Positions 1-8,391 are shown, numbered from the stretch's first letter. The stretch is DNA of 64,000 nt from Streptomyces albofaciens JCM 4342 (GCF_008634025.1 NZ_PDCM01000001.1:3876501-3940500); one strand, 5' to 3'. Program-made: numbers and translations. Notes: generated by a model not told the origin, from the letters alone.

Positions 1-380
1 AGCTGCCGCACCAGCCAGGCGCACGCGCCGGCCACGGGATCGCAGTCGTCGAGCAGTACGGTCAGGCCGTGCCGGGCGCAGTAGGCGGCCAGGGCCTGCG
101 GCGCCGTGTCGTACGGCAGGCCCGCCGCCCGGTTGAGGGCCGCGGTGACGCCGTCCCCGGTCACGTTCTCCCGGCAGCCGACCCGGACGAAGCCGCCGGG
201 GCGGCCGTCGTGCCGCGCGGCCTCCTCCAGGACGGCTCGGGCGAGTGTGCTCTTCCCCACGTTCGCGGGGCCGGTCACGGTCACCAGCGGGGTACGGGCG
301 AGCAGCCCCCGCAGGGCGCTGCGCTCCGCCGCGCGGCCCGTGATCCCGGGCGGCGGCGGGTCCTCGGCCCCTGAGCTCAT
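1..380 (-). CDS. Partial NTPase-domain regulator (LuxR/AAA-like)
   Basis: Only the first 126 residues lie in the window; the rest runs off base 1. The ATG is at 380. Residues 37-45 form a Walker A P-loop (GPANVGKST), and a hydrophobic stretch ending in LLDD near residue 112 fits a Walker B. The short N-terminal lead with a GITGRAAERSAL motif is the usual start of the ATPase module of large LuxR-family (LAL) or STAND/NB-ARC regulators in actinomycetes. The C-terminal output domain would decide which, and it is not visible. The class of NTPase is well supported; the regulatory role is inference. Confidence 0.7.
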   Translation of the reverse strand, partial: MSSGAEDPPPPGITGRAAERSALRGLLARTPLVTVTGPANVGKSTLARAVLEEAARHDGRPGGFVRVGCRENVTGDGVTAALNRAAGLPYDTAPQALAAYCARHGLTVLLDDCDPVAGACAWLVRQ

Positions 381-707
381 CGATCATCCCCGTCCGCGGC
401 ACCGCACCGTGCCGCGCCGTCGCCAGTCGGGAACACACGATGCCCGGAGCCCGCGGCGCGAATCAACCGCATCGCGACATACCGATCGAGGGAACCTGAA
501 CCCGCCTGTTCGACATCCATATGCCTGGAAGCGCACGACGGGGTGCGCGGCCGTGCCGTCGTCCCGCGCGGGGGCGGCCGGACGCTGCCCCGGGGGAGCG
601 TCGGCCGGCCGACCGGCTGATCTTATTCTGGTGTCTTTCGCCTGACGGGGCGGAGGGCAGCACCCGCTGTCCCCGCCCGGACATGAGTTTGCGAGGAGTT
701 CGTCCCG
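381..707. other. Intergenic region between divergent genes, with a hairpin
   Basis: This stretch separates the minus-strand NTPase gene from the plus-strand esterase. Reading frames through it look like composition artefacts. The clearest structure is an imperfect inverted repeat at 647-678 (arms near GGGCGGAGGGCAGC and GCTGTCCCCGCCC), just before the esterase, which could be a 5'-UTR stem or promoter-proximal structure. Bases 615-635 are locally AT-rich and could hold promoter elements. No operator could be assigned. Confidence 0.4.
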
Positions 708-1733
708 ATGAAGCGCCTGCGTACCAGTACCGCGGCCGTCGCCGCGGTGAGCCTGCTGGCGATGGGGCTCGCGGCCGGCTGCGGAACCAAGGACCGGGAC
801 GAGGTCGACGCCTCCCATGTGCCGCAGCTGCGTCCGCAGGCGCGCGAGGCGAGCAGCGGTACCGCCAAGGTGATCCAGCCCACCGGGCCGCGGTCGGACT
901 TCGTGACCGAGCGCACCACCGGCGACGACGGCACGAAGATAGTCAAGACCCGCTGGCACGGGAAGAAATCCGGGTTCACCGGCGACATATGGTCCTGGGT
1001 GCCGCCGCAGTACAACCAGCCGCAGTACGCGAAGAGCGGTTTTCCGGTCCTCATAGCGCTGCCCGGCTCGTACGGCTACCCGAACAACTACTGGATCGGC
1101 GGCGACTTCAAGCTGGAGGAGAAGATCGCCGAATGGTCGCAGTCCGGCAAGACGCTGCCGTTCATCCTGGTGATGCCGGTCCTGAACCCGAAGAAGAAGT
1201 ACTACGACGGCAGTGACATCCCCGGCCAGCCGAAGATGGGCACCTGGCTGACGGAGGACGTCCCGGCCTTCGCCCGCGCCAATTACCGTACGTACGACAG
1301 CCGTGACGGATGGGCGTTCATGGGGTCCTCCTCGGGCGGATTCGCGGGCCTGAAGGCCGTGCTGAAGAACCCGCGGAAATTCAAGGCGGTCATCGCGAAC
1401 GGCCCCGACACCCTGCCGGATTCCCCGATGTGGAACGGCCACCCCAAGGAGAAGCGGGCCAACGACCCGCGCTGGCTGGCCGAGCAGCTGAAGGCCAAGG
1501 GCGGCCCCGATGTCTACCTCGCCTTCGAGCTGGGCTCGAAGGAGGTGGCCGTGCCGTACGTGAAGAAGTTCATCAAGGAACACACCGGCGGCCCGATCCA
1601 CCACACGCTGTTCGAGATCCCCGACGGCCGGCACAGCGGCCACACCTACATCCAGCGCATGCCGGAGTCGCTGCACTGGATCAGCGAGCAGATGCTGGGC
1701 CCGGTACCGGCCCAGGCCCGGACCAAGTCCTGA
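708..1733 (+). CDS. Lipoprotein esterase, alpha/beta-hydrolase (esterase D type)
   Basis: A 341-residue predicted exported hydrolase. The N-terminus has basic residues, a hydrophobic core and a lipobox ending in Cys at about residue 25 (LAAGC), so it is probably a membrane-anchored lipoprotein. The body resembles the esterase D / antigen 85-like family. The nucleophile elbow is GSSSG with the central Ser at residue 208, and a late HSGHTY gives the likely catalytic His. Bases just before the ATG carry GCGAGGAG as ribosome-binding site. It stands alone, with a hairpin terminator behind it and a convergent membrane-protein gene. Substrate unknown; an acyl ester on the outer surface is inference. 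Confidence 0.8.
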   Translation: MKRLRTSTAAVAAVSLLAMGLAAGCGTKDRDEVDASHVPQLRPQAREASSGTAKVIQPTGPRSDFVTERTTGDDGTKIVKTRWHGKKSGFTGDIWSWVPPQYNQPQYAKSGFPVLIALPGSYGYPNNYWIGGDFKLEEKIAEWSQSGKTLPFILVMPVLNPKKKYYDGSDIPGQPKMGTWLTEDVPAFARANYRTYDSRDGWAFMGSSSGGFAGLKAVLKNPRKFKAVIANGPDTLPDSPMWNGHPKEKRANDPRWLAEQLKAKGGPDVYLAFELGSKEVAVPYVKKFIKEHTGGPIHHTLFEIPDGRHSGHTYIQRMPESLHWISEQMLGPVPAQARTKS

Positions 1734-1751
1734 GAGGGCCCGGAAGCTCCT

Positions 1752-1785
1752 GACAGCTCGCCGCCGCCGCTCGTCGGCAGCTGTC
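1752..1785. terminator. Stem-loop between convergent genes
   Basis: Inverted repeat with arms GACAGCT(C)GCCG and CGGCAGCTGTC, an 11-bp stem with one bulged C, lying entirely between the esterase stop and the stop of the convergent membrane protein. There is no U-tract, as is normal for Streptomyces terminators. It could serve both strands. Confidence 0.55.
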
Positions 1786-1787
1786 GC

Positions 1788-2384
1788 TCACGCCACCGCA
1801 GGAACGGACGCGGCTGCGCGACGGCGTTTGCAGTACGCGACGGTCAGCACGGCCAGCAACGGGCCCCACAGGGCCAGGGGTGCGTAGCAGAAGTAGTACC
1901 AGGCGGCCTCCCAGCCGGTGGTCAGGGACGGGGAGCCGGCGGGCAGGCCGTCGCCTTGGAACGTGGTGCCCCTGATCTCGGAGACGGTGAACAGGAGGGT
2001 GAACACGAGGGTGAGGATCGAGGCCCCGATGGTGGCCGGGACGACCGCCGCCGTCATCGGGACCCGGCGGCCGCGCAGAAACGGGATCCAGCGGGGGAAC
2101 ACCTCACCCCAGCGGGCGATCAGGCCGAAAGCGGTGAACGCCAGGATTTCGGAGAAGACCGTCAGGGAGATGATGTAAAGCCGCTCGGCGGGCCCGATCC
2201 CCTCGTCGAACGCGGCCGGCAGCCGCCAGATGCCGGCGGGCAGGACGGTGAACGGCACGGCGAAGGCAGTGAGCCGTATCCGTCGTGACACCCCGGGAAC
2301 GGGGTCGTGGGCGGACCGCCATGCGGCGCGGAGCCGTCCGGGGCGCGGGGCAGTGGGTCCTTCGGCGTGCCGGGGCGGATGCAT
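1788..2384 (-). CDS. Hypothetical integral membrane protein
   Basis: 198 residues. After a basic, proline-rich cytoplasmic N-terminus there are about four hydrophobic segments: around residues 38-55, 68-88, 110-135 and 160-182. A basic C-tail (CKRRRAAASVPAVA) follows. The hydropathy pattern suggests a four-helix membrane protein. I do not recognise a catalytic motif and assign no function. The start at 2384 is the most upstream reasonable ATG; a shorter product from a later start is possible. It converges with the esterase gene and is otherwise alone. Confidence 0.6.
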   Translation of the reverse strand: MHPPRHAEGPTAPRPGRLRAAWRSAHDPVPGVSRRIRLTAFAVPFTVLPAGIWRLPAAFDEGIGPAERLYIISLTVFSEILAFTAFGLIARWGEVFPRWIPFLRGRRVPMTAAVVPATIGASILTLVFTLLFTVSEIRGTTFQGDGLPAGSPSLTTGWEAAWYYFCYAPLALWGPLLAVLTVAYCKRRRAAASVPAVA

Positions 2385-2573
2385 GCTTGGTCCTCGGTTT
2401 CCGTGGGCCGGGGCCGGCCCGTTCGGTCATGAGGATTCCGGTCGGGGACGCGCAGGGGATCGTTCTCAGGGACAACTCGGCTCCGCCTGACGGCTGACGG
2501 ATCGAGTCGGGTCTCCCCTTCGCGTGAGGCTTGTGCTGGACTGTCCTGGTGTCATCCGCACACGACGATCGGG

Positions 2574-3065
2574 GTGAGCGCGGTGCCTCTTGAGGGCGAG
2601 TACGAGCCGAGTCCGGCGCAGTGGGTGCGCGACCAGGTCGAGCTGTACGAGAGTTCGGGTGGCACCCAGGGCACCACGCTCTGGGACACGGGCCTGCCGG
2701 TCGTCATCGTCACGATGCGCGGCGCGAAGAGCGGCAGGATCCGCAAGATTCCGCTGATGCGCGTGGAGCACGAGGGACGGTACGCGGCGGTGGCCTCGAA
2801 GGGCGGCTTCCCGCGCCACCCGGTCTGGTACTTCAACCTCAAGGCCGACCCGCGGGTGGACCTCCAGGACGGCCCCGAACGCCGGGGCATGGTGGCCCGA
2901 GAGGTCACCGGGGACGAGCGGGCCCAGTGGTGGCAGCGCGCGGTCGCCGCGTATCCGCCGTACGCCGAATACCAGGAGAAGACCTCCCGCGTGATCCCGG
3001 TCTTCGTCCTCGAACCCGAGCACCTGGCCGGGCCGGTGAAGGACCCGGCGCCGACAGGGAATTGA
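2574..3065 (+). CDS. Deazaflavin (F420)-dependent nitroreductase-family protein
   Basis: 163 residues, GTG start. Residues about 37-60 (TGLPVVIVTMRGAKSGRIRK) and the following segment with HPVWYFNL are the signature of the Ddn / F420H2-dependent quinone reductase family, which bind the deazaflavin cofactor F420 in a split beta-barrel. Members reduce quinones or nitro compounds near the membrane. Length matches the family. A second GTG three codons downstream could also serve as start. The gene is monocistronic; the next gene begins after 115 bp with its own ribosome-binding site. Family assignment is firm, the substrate unknown. Confidence 0.85.
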   Translation: MSAVPLEGEYEPSPAQWVRDQVELYESSGGTQGTTLWDTGLPVVIVTMRGAKSGRIRKIPLMRVEHEGRYAAVASKGGFPRHPVWYFNLKADPRVDLQDGPERRGMVAREVTGDERAQWWQRAVAAYPPYAEYQEKTSRVIPVFVLEPEHLAGPVKDPAPTGN

Positions 3066-3180
3066 GGGCGGACCCCTCGCGCGGCGCTGCCTCCACCACC
3101 ACCCTGCGGGAGACTTCCGGACCGGACCGCTTAGCCTGCCACCAGGCGCGACGACCGACCCGGCGAAGAGGAGTACGGCC

Positions 3181-3714
3181 ATGGAGCAGCGAGCACTGGT
3201 TGCGGGCGTGGGTGGCAAGGAGCCGGACGTCGATCCGGGGGCTTTCGTGGCGCCGACCTCGGTGGTGGTCGGAGAGGTGGCGCTCGCGGCCGGCGCGAGC
3301 GTCTGGTATCACGCGGTGCTGCGCGCCGACTGCGGCCCGATCGTGCTGGGCGCGGACAGTAATGTCCAGGACAACTGCACGGTCCACGTCGATCCCGGGT
3401 TCCCGGTGACGGTCGGGGAGCGGGTCTCGGTGGGGCACAACGCGGTGCTGCACGGGTGCACGGTCGAGGACGACGTACTGATCGGGATGGGGGCCACCGT
3501 CCTCAACGGCGCGCACATCGGTGCCGGGTCGCTGGTCGCGGCGCAGGCGCTGGTGCCGCAGGGGATGCGGGTGCCGCCGGGGGCGCTGGTCGCCGGGGTG
3601 CCGGCCAAGGTCAGGCGGGAGCTGACCGAGGAGGAGCGGGACGGCATCCGCCTGAACGCCACGATGTACGTCGAGCTGGCGAAGAGCCACCGGGAGGTGG
3701 CGGAGGAGCGATAG
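3181..3714 (+). CDS. Gamma-carbonic-anhydrase-like hexapeptide-repeat protein
   Basis: 177 residues with left-handed beta-helix hexapeptide repeats throughout (for example VVVGEVAL, ASVWYHAVLRADCG, IVLGADSNVQDNCTVHV). The order NVQDN...H...GHNAVLHG matches the gamma-carbonic anhydrase / PaaY-like family, in which His residues at subunit interfaces bind zinc; candidate ligands are the His in TVHVD and those in GHNAVLHG. Carbonic anhydrase activity is known for some members only. GAGGAG lies 7 nt before the ATG. Confidence 0.85.
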   Translation: MEQRALVAGVGGKEPDVDPGAFVAPTSVVVGEVALAAGASVWYHAVLRADCGPIVLGADSNVQDNCTVHVDPGFPVTVGERVSVGHNAVLHGCTVEDDVLIGMGATVLNGAHIGAGSLVAAQALVPQGMRVPPGALVAGVPAKVRRELTEEERDGIRLNATMYVELAKSHREVAEER

Positions 3715-3741
3715 CGCCGCGGGCCTTCGGGGGGCGGGGTT

Positions 3742-3842
3742 CGACCGGCGTACGGCCATGACCCCGGCGTACGGCCGTGACCGGCATACGGCCGCGAGCG
3801 GCGTACGGCGTGACCGGCGTAAGGCCGCGAGCGGCGTACGCT
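3742..3842. repeat. Degenerate tandem repeat upstream of the ligase gene
   Basis: The intergenic sequence is made of recurring GGCGTACGGC-type units. Two consecutive 33-bp units at 3777-3809 and 3810-3842 differ at about 4 positions, and partial copies of the ACCGGCGTACGGCC core precede them from 3742. The array ends 40 bp before the DNA ligase start. It is free of genes and may be a replication-slippage minisatellite or contain protein-binding sites. Confidence 0.75.
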
Positions 3843-3882
3843 GCGCCTGCGCGCCGTAGGCAACGGCACCACCATCGAAGGC

Positions 3883-4845
3883 ATGGCCCCCTCCGACGCG
3901 CTGCCCCCGCTCAGACCCATGCTCGCCACCCCCGGTCCGCTGCCCGCGGCCGGGGAGGAGCACCAGTGGGCGTTCGAGGCGAAGTGGGACGGGGCGCGGT
4001 GCCTCGGCCGGGCGCCGGGTGACGGGACGCTGCGGCTGGTCACCCGGGCCGGGAACGACGCGACGGCGACGTATCCCGAGCTGGCGCCGCTCGGTGAACG
4101 GCTGCGGGGCCGGTCCGCGGTCCTGGACGGCGAGGTGGTGGTCCTGGACGCGGACGGGCGGCCGGACTTCGGGCTGCTGCAACGGCGGATGGGCGTCACC
4201 AGCAGGCGCCGCGCGACGAGCCTGGCCATGGACCACCCGGTGCACCTCGTCCTGTTCGACGTGCTGTACCTCGACGGGCGGCCGGTGCTGGACCTCCCGT
4301 ACGTGGAGCGCCGCGCCCTCCTGTCGGAGCTGGGGCTCGACGAGGGACCGCACTGGTCGGTCCCGGCGTATGTGACCGGCCACGCACGCCGGACGTGGGA
4401 GGCGACCCTGGACGCCGGCTTCGAGGGGGTCGTCGCCAAGCGGCTGACGTCGCGCTACGCCCCCGGCGTCCGGTCGGCCGAGTGGCGCAAGACGAAGCAC
4501 CTGGTGACCCTCGACGTGGTCATCGGCGGCTGGACGGAGGGCCGCGGCGGCCTGTCCGGGCTGCCCGGCGCCGTACTGGTCGGCCTGGACGAACCGGACG
4601 GGCTGCGCTACGTCGGCTCCGTCGGATCGGGGCTCTCCGGCCGCGAACGCCGGGAACTCGCCGGGTACTTGGGAGTCGTACGGCGGGACACGCCGCCCTT
4701 CGCCGACCCGGTCGACGTGCCGGGCGCCCACTGGGCCGAGCCGCGGCTCGTCGCCGAGGTCACCTTCACCGGCTGGACCTCCGCCGGCCGCCTCCGGCAG
4801 CCGACCTGGCACCGGCTGCGGCCGGACCTCACCCGACTGGACTGA
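3883..4845 (+). CDS. ATP-dependent DNA ligase (LigC/D-type ligase)
   Basis: 320 residues covering an adenylation domain and OB-fold only, without the polymerase or nuclease modules of full LigD. The nucleotidyl-transfer motif I is EAKWDGAR with the adenylated Lys at residue 34. Motif III-like LFDVLYLDG, motif IV-like FEGVVAKR and motif V-like WRKTKH follow in order, as in the ATP-dependent ligases paired with Ku in actinomycetes. The start is chosen because the adenylation domain begins directly after it. With the Ku gene 5.6 kb away, a role in non-homologous end joining or repair ligation is plausible, but single-domain ligases of this kind also act in other repair. Confidence 0.88.
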   Translation: MAPSDALPPLRPMLATPGPLPAAGEEHQWAFEAKWDGARCLGRAPGDGTLRLVTRAGNDATATYPELAPLGERLRGRSAVLDGEVVVLDADGRPDFGLLQRRMGVTSRRRATSLAMDHPVHLVLFDVLYLDGRPVLDLPYVERRALLSELGLDEGPHWSVPAYVTGHARRTWEATLDAGFEGVVAKRLTSRYAPGVRSAEWRKTKHLVTLDVVIGGWTEGRGGLSGLPGAVLVGLDEPDGLRYVGSVGSGLSGRERRELAGYLGVVRRDTPPFADPVDVPGAHWAEPRLVAEVTFTGWTSAGRLRQPTWHRLRPDLTRLD

Positions 4846-4847
4846 GG

Positions 4848-4886
4848 GGGCCGGACCGGTTCCGGGACGCCGGCCGGTGCCGGCCC
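4848..4886 (+). terminator. Stem-loop after the DNA ligase
   Basis: Starts 3 nt after the ligase stop. Arms GGGCCGGACCGG and CCGGTGCCGGCCC pair as a 12-bp stem with a single bulge and a loop of about 14 nt. Strong, GC-only and correctly placed for intrinsic termination. Confidence 0.55.
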
Positions 4887-5146
4887 GCACATCCGCTCCC
4901 GCTCCGCAACTCGTGCAGAGGGCTTGCGGGTTGCCGCGGTGATCGGCTCGCAGGGAAGCGCGCGGCGCCGACCAGGCACTTCTTCGCGTGACGGACGCCG
5001 GGGCGGGGGCGTGGGAGAACTCCGGCGCGCACGCCCGGTGGAGTGGTCGCGCTCACCCGGTGGTTTGCCGTTTCGCCGCAGGGTGACCCGTGGAGCTACG
5101 TAAAAGCTCCAGCCAGCGTGTACGACCGGCAAGGAAGGGAGCGGCC
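4887..5146. other. Intergenic region
   Basis: I see no convincing coding sequence here. Frames crossing it lack a ribosome-binding site and have no recognisable protein character. The promoter of the small membrane protein at 5147 presumably lies in its right half, but no clear -10/-35 pair could be picked. Confidence 0.35.
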
Positions 5147-5446
5147 ATGCCCTTGCTCGCCGCCCTCTGGCCTTTGGCGATGCTCGGACTCGTGATTGCC
5201 CTGGGCCGGTACGAAGAAGCCCTCCTCCGCCCCCGCCGCTCCCGGCGGCCGCCCTCGGCCGAGCCGCAGGCCGCGGTCGCCCGCGGCCGGCAGTACCGCA
5301 GGCCGGGCCCGTACGGGCGGGCCGCCTCCATCGACCGCTACCGCCATTCCGCCTCCCCCAATCGGCTGCCCGCCCATCCGCTGGTCTTCAAGGGCGGCGC
5401 ACCGCAGCGGCTTCCCCGGCGCCACGGGCACCGGCCGTCCTCCTGA
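5147..5446 (+). CDS. Small membrane-anchored basic protein
   Basis: 99 residues. The ATG at 5147 is preferred over an in-frame GTG at 5090 because a strong ribosome-binding site (AAGGAAGGGAG) sits 6 nt before it. Residues 2-20 (PLLAALWPLAMLGLVIALG) form one transmembrane helix, followed by an Arg/Pro-rich soluble tail with a net positive charge. I recognise no family. The topology suggests a single-pass inner-membrane protein with a cytoplasmic basic tail that could touch nucleic acid or lipid; that is inference. The stop codon lies inside the first partial unit of a CCTCCT-containing tandem repeat. Confidence 0.6.
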   Translation: MPLLAALWPLAMLGLVIALGRYEEALLRPRRSRRPPSAEPQAAVARGRQYRRPGPYGRAASIDRYRHSASPNRLPAHPLVFKGGAPQRLPRRHGHRPSS

Positions 5447-5491
5447 ACGAAGAAGTCCTCCTGGAGAAGTCCTCCTGGACAAGTCCTCCTG
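5437..5491. repeat. 14-bp-period tandem repeat with anti-Shine-Dalgarno core
   Basis: AAGTCCTCCTG occurs at 5453, 5467 and 5481, exactly 14 bp apart, preceded by a partial copy (GTCCTCCTGA) over the stop codon of the small membrane protein. Each unit contains CCTCCT, the anti-Shine-Dalgarno sequence, so the minus-strand copy contains AGGAGG three times. Confidence 0.85.
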
Positions 5492-5765
5492 AGTAAAGGC
5501 GCCCTCTTCCTCAGCTCCTCCCCAGCCTCCCCCGACCTCTCCCTGAGCGCGACAACCCGCGTTCTGGGCGCAGAGGATCGTGGGCGAGGAAACGGGGAAG
5601 AGCGGCGCCGGCGGCTGTGTTCTCAACCGGTCCGGCGCCTGCCTCCCGGCGGCCGCTTGCGGAAGGCTGCGGGACGGGTAACTCGCCACACCAGTCGGTA
5701 AACACCTCATTCGTGTGACGATTCGGCCGGGCTGTCCAGGACGGTCCGGCCGCGCCCGGCCGCGG
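5492..5765. other. Intergenic region between convergent genes
   Basis: Pyrimidine-rich sequence (CTCTTCCTCAGCTCCTCCCC) followed by ordinary GC-rich DNA. No gene, clear hairpin or promoter could be supported. Confidence 0.35.
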
Positions 5766-6098
5766 TCACGCCGCGGCGAGGGCGTCCGCCAGCGAGCTGT
5801 GCAGCGGGATGGTGCGGTGCGCACCGGTGAGGCGGAACGCCTTGCGGACCATGGGCCGGTCCGCGGCCACGCTCAGCGTCACACCGCGCTCCCGCGCGGT
5901 GCGCTGGCAGCGCAGCAGGGTCTGCAGGCCGGCCACGGTGATGATGGGCGCGCGCAGGTCGATGACGACACCGTTGGCCGGGGGCGCGTTCAGCAGGCCC
6001 TGGAGGCCGGCGGCCATCTGGTGGGTGTTGGCGATGTCGATGATCTCGGGGACCTCTATCACGAGGCGGTCGGCGACGCGGTAGTTCGACAGGTTCAT
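5766..6098 (-). CDS. STAS-domain protein lacking the phosphoacceptor Ser
   Basis: 110 residues, a single STAS domain as in anti-anti-sigma factors. The core is recognisable: LVIEVPEIIDIANT, then GVVIDLRAPIITVAGLQTLL, then the RERGVTLSVA strand. In SpoIIAA-like proteins the loop reads (F/W)xDSSGL, where the first Ser is phosphorylated by the anti-sigma kinase; here the aligned residues are ITVAGL, so the Asp and both Ser are replaced. It should therefore be unable to cycle by phosphorylation and may be permanently active, a decoy, or a structural partner. It follows the Ppx gene on the same strand after 159 bp, so it may be cotranscribed. Confidence 0.8.
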   Translation of the reverse strand: MNLSNYRVADRLVIEVPEIIDIANTHQMAAGLQGLLNAPPANGVVIDLRAPIITVAGLQTLLRCQRTARERGVTLSVAADRPMVRKAFRLTGAHRTIPLHSSLADALAAA

Positions 6099-6257
6099 GG
6101 TGACTCCGGCACGGGGCGTGGACGCCCGGTGTGGCTTGATGGTGACGACGGAGGGCGGGGTCCGGGCCCGGTCGGGAGGTGTGGGCCGGTGCGAGGCGTG
6201 CGGCCTGGAAGCCGGTACGCCGCGGCCCCGTGTCGTCGCCGTACGGGCGGACCGGCG

Positions 6258-7301
6258 TCAGTCGGCCGGTGCCCGGTCGGGCGACGGGCGGTGCGGCGGG
6301 CGGGGCGCCGTGGCGCCGCCGGGTCTGGTGCGGGCCGCCGAGGTGCCGTGGCGGAGCACGGCGCCCGGCCACCAGTCGTGACTGCCGTGCTCCAGATGGC
6401 GCAGCAGTACGCCTTCGCGCAGCGCCCACGGGCAGATGGTGACCCGGTCGACGCCCATCGCCTTCATCGCCTGGTGCGCGACGACGGCCCCGGCCGGAGC
6501 CTGGCGGCTGCGGGCGGCGGAGATGCCCGGCAGCGCGGCCCGCTCGGCCGCGGGCAGCGCCGCCAGCTGCCGGATCGCCTTCTTGAGGTCCTTGCGGGCC
6601 AGGTGGCGCGCGACGAACGGGCCGTCCCGGCCGGGCGGGGCCCCGCACAGCCGGGCCAGCTGCTGGAACGTACGGGAGGTGGCCACGAAGGTGTGCGGCT
6701 CCTCCCAGCGCACCCGCGCCGCCACGTCCTTGAGCGAGTCGCGTACATACCGGCGCAGCTCCCGCAGTGCCTCGCGGTCCGGCCTGTCGTCGCCGGGCAG
6801 GAATTCTCGCGTCAGGCGCCCCGCGCCCAGGGGAAGGGAGTAGGCGAAGTCGGGCCGGGCGCCACGGCCGAACGCGACCTCCAGCGAGCCGCCGCCGATG
6901 TCCAGCAGTGCCATCGGCCCGGCCTGCAGCCCCGTCCAGCGCCGCGCAGCGAGGAACGTCAGCTCAGCCTCCACCTCGCCGGGCAGCACCGCCAGCCGCA
7001 TCCCGCTCTCCGCGCGGACCGTCGCCAGCACCTCGTCCCGGTTGGCGGCGTCCCGGACCACGGCCGTGGCGTACGCGAACAGCCGGTCGCACCGCCGGCG
7101 CGCCGCCTGCTCACGGGCCCGTGCCACCGCGGCGGCCAGCCGCCGCGCGCCCTCCAGGGGCACCGTCCCGTCCCTGGTGACGTGCTCGGCCAGGTGGACC
7201 CGGTCCTTCAGCGAGTGGGCCGGCAGGGGCACGCCGCCGGTCACTTCGCTGATCAGCAGGTGTACGGAGTTCGATCCGGCGTCCAGGACGGCTAGGCGCA
7301 T
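6258..7301 (-). CDS. Ppx/GppA-family phosphatase (exopolyphosphatase-like)
   Basis: 347 residues with the actin-like ASKHA phosphatase fold. The phosphate-1 motif is at the very N-terminus (LAVLDAGSNSVHLLI, residues 3-17) and the phosphate-2 motif LLDIGGGSLEVAFG is near residue 133. The length of roughly 300-350 with no C-terminal HD domain fits the short Ppx1 type common in actinobacteria. Family members hydrolyse inorganic polyphosphate or pppGpp. A STAS gene follows on the same strand, and a GAF-ANTAR gene is divergent. Which substrate it uses cannot be told from sequence. Confidence 0.85.
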   Translation of the reverse strand: MRLAVLDAGSNSVHLLISEVTGGVPLPAHSLKDRVHLAEHVTRDGTVPLEGARRLAAAVARAREQAARRRCDRLFAYATAVVRDAANRDEVLATVRAESGMRLAVLPGEVEAELTFLAARRWTGLQAGPMALLDIGGGSLEVAFGRGARPDFAYSLPLGAGRLTREFLPGDDRPDREALRELRRYVRDSLKDVAARVRWEEPHTFVATSRTFQQLARLCGAPPGRDGPFVARHLARKDLKKAIRQLAALPAAERAALPGISAARSRQAPAGAVVAHQAMKAMGVDRVTICPWALREGVLLRHLEHGSHDWWPGAVLRHGTSAARTRPGGATAPRPPHRPSPDRAPAD

Positions 7302-7556
7302 GTTTGTGCGGATACCCCTTCCGGCGCGATTCAGTGCTCGCGTCGCAGCCGGATCCGGTGGCCTGCGGCGGACGCGGGCGTTCCGTATGCGGACCGGCGA
7401 GGCGCCGTGGTGCGGGCGCGCTCCGGCTGATGCGCTCCCCGGCGCGCGCCCGCACCCCTGCCGGGCGCTTGGCCGGACGGTTCCGGGATACCCGAGGCCC
7501 CCATATACCGGCCCGATACCGGTGGCCGGGTCCGGCCGCCGAGAGGGGAGTCCGCC

Positions 7557-8297
7557 ATGTCACCCGCCGACCGGGAAGAACACCTCATCGCCGCCCTGCT
7601 CGATCTCGCCGACCCGGCCGGTGGGCAGGAGGCGGCCGACCCGGTGGAACGGCTGGCCGCCTACTGCCTGCGGCTGCCGGGGGTGCAGGCGGGCGGTGTG
7701 CTGCTCGCCGACGAGCGGGAACCCCGGATCATGACCGCGGACCGGGACGACGCGGCCGAGGCGCTGGAGCGGGTCCAGGTCGAACTCGACGAGGGCCCCT
7801 GCCGGGACACCTGCCGTACGGGGGTGACCCTGGCCGACGTCCCGCTGCGCCACCCGGACGCCCGCGCCCGCTGGCCGCGCTTCACCGCCCAGGCCCTGGA
7901 CCGGGGCTACAGCGCCACCACGGCCCTGCCCGTGCGCTACCGGGACCGCCGCCTGGGCGCCGTCAACCTCTTCCACCAGCACGGCGCGCTGACCCACAGG
8001 GAGATCACGCTCAGCCAGGCGCTGGCCGACGCCGTCGGCATCGGGCTGGCGTACCGGCAGGACCTGCACGGCCTCCGGGACCGGACCGGGCAGCTCCAGA
8101 CCGCCCTGGTCAGCCGCGTTCTGATCGAACAGGCCAAGGGCGTGCTCGCCGAGCGGCTGGGCCTCACACCGGACGAGGCGTTCACGTTGATGCGCGGGTA
8201 CGCCCGCGCGCACCAGACCAGGCTGACGGAGGTCGCCCGCCGGGTCATCACCGGTCCCGCCGATTCCGGCCCCTTCGCGCGGTCCGGCCGCGATTGA
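7557..8297 (+). CDS. GAF and ANTAR domain RNA-binding antiterminator
   Basis: 246 residues. Residues about 20-165 form a GAF domain (segments VQAGGVLLAD, DEGPCRDTCRTG, YSATTALPVRYRDRRLGAVNLF), which senses a small ligand or redox state. Residues about 175-235 form an ANTAR domain with LQTALVSRVLIEQAKGVLAE and the second helix LTPDEAFTLMRGYAR. ANTAR domains bind paired hairpins in nascent RNA to prevent termination. A ribosome-binding site GAGAGGGGAG precedes the ATG. The target transcripts are unknown. Confidence 0.9.
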   Translation: MSPADREEHLIAALLDLADPAGGQEAADPVERLAAYCLRLPGVQAGGVLLADEREPRIMTADRDDAAEALERVQVELDEGPCRDTCRTGVTLADVPLRHPDARARWPRFTAQALDRGYSATTALPVRYRDRRLGAVNLFHQHGALTHREITLSQALADAVGIGLAYRQDLHGLRDRTGQLQTALVSRVLIEQAKGVLAERLGLTPDEAFTLMRGYARAHQTRLTEVARRVITGPADSGPFARSGRD

Positions 8298-8366
8298 CCG
8301 GTGTACCGCCGCGGGGGCCGCTCACCCGGCCGACGGCGCCCGCCGTTCGCTCTCGGCTGCGGGCCT

Positions 8367-8391
8367 GTTTCGCGAAAAGGGCAACGGGCAC
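8367..8391 (+). promoter_or_regulatory. Possible stress-sigma promoter before the DUF2795 gene
   Basis: GTTT, 15 bp, then GGGCAC fits the SigB-group pattern GNNT-N14-16-GGGTAY except for one T-to-C change in the -10 box. It lies 82 nt before the DUF2795 gene. Weak on its own, but a perfect match precedes the SDR gene at 10664 in the same neighbourhood. Confidence 0.25.

Noticed and set aside
2905..4890. Minus-strand open frame opposite the hexapeptide protein and DNA ligase
   Set aside because: Antisense shadow; the plus-strand ligase and carbonic-anhydrase-like motifs are clear, and the frame crosses the tandem repeats.
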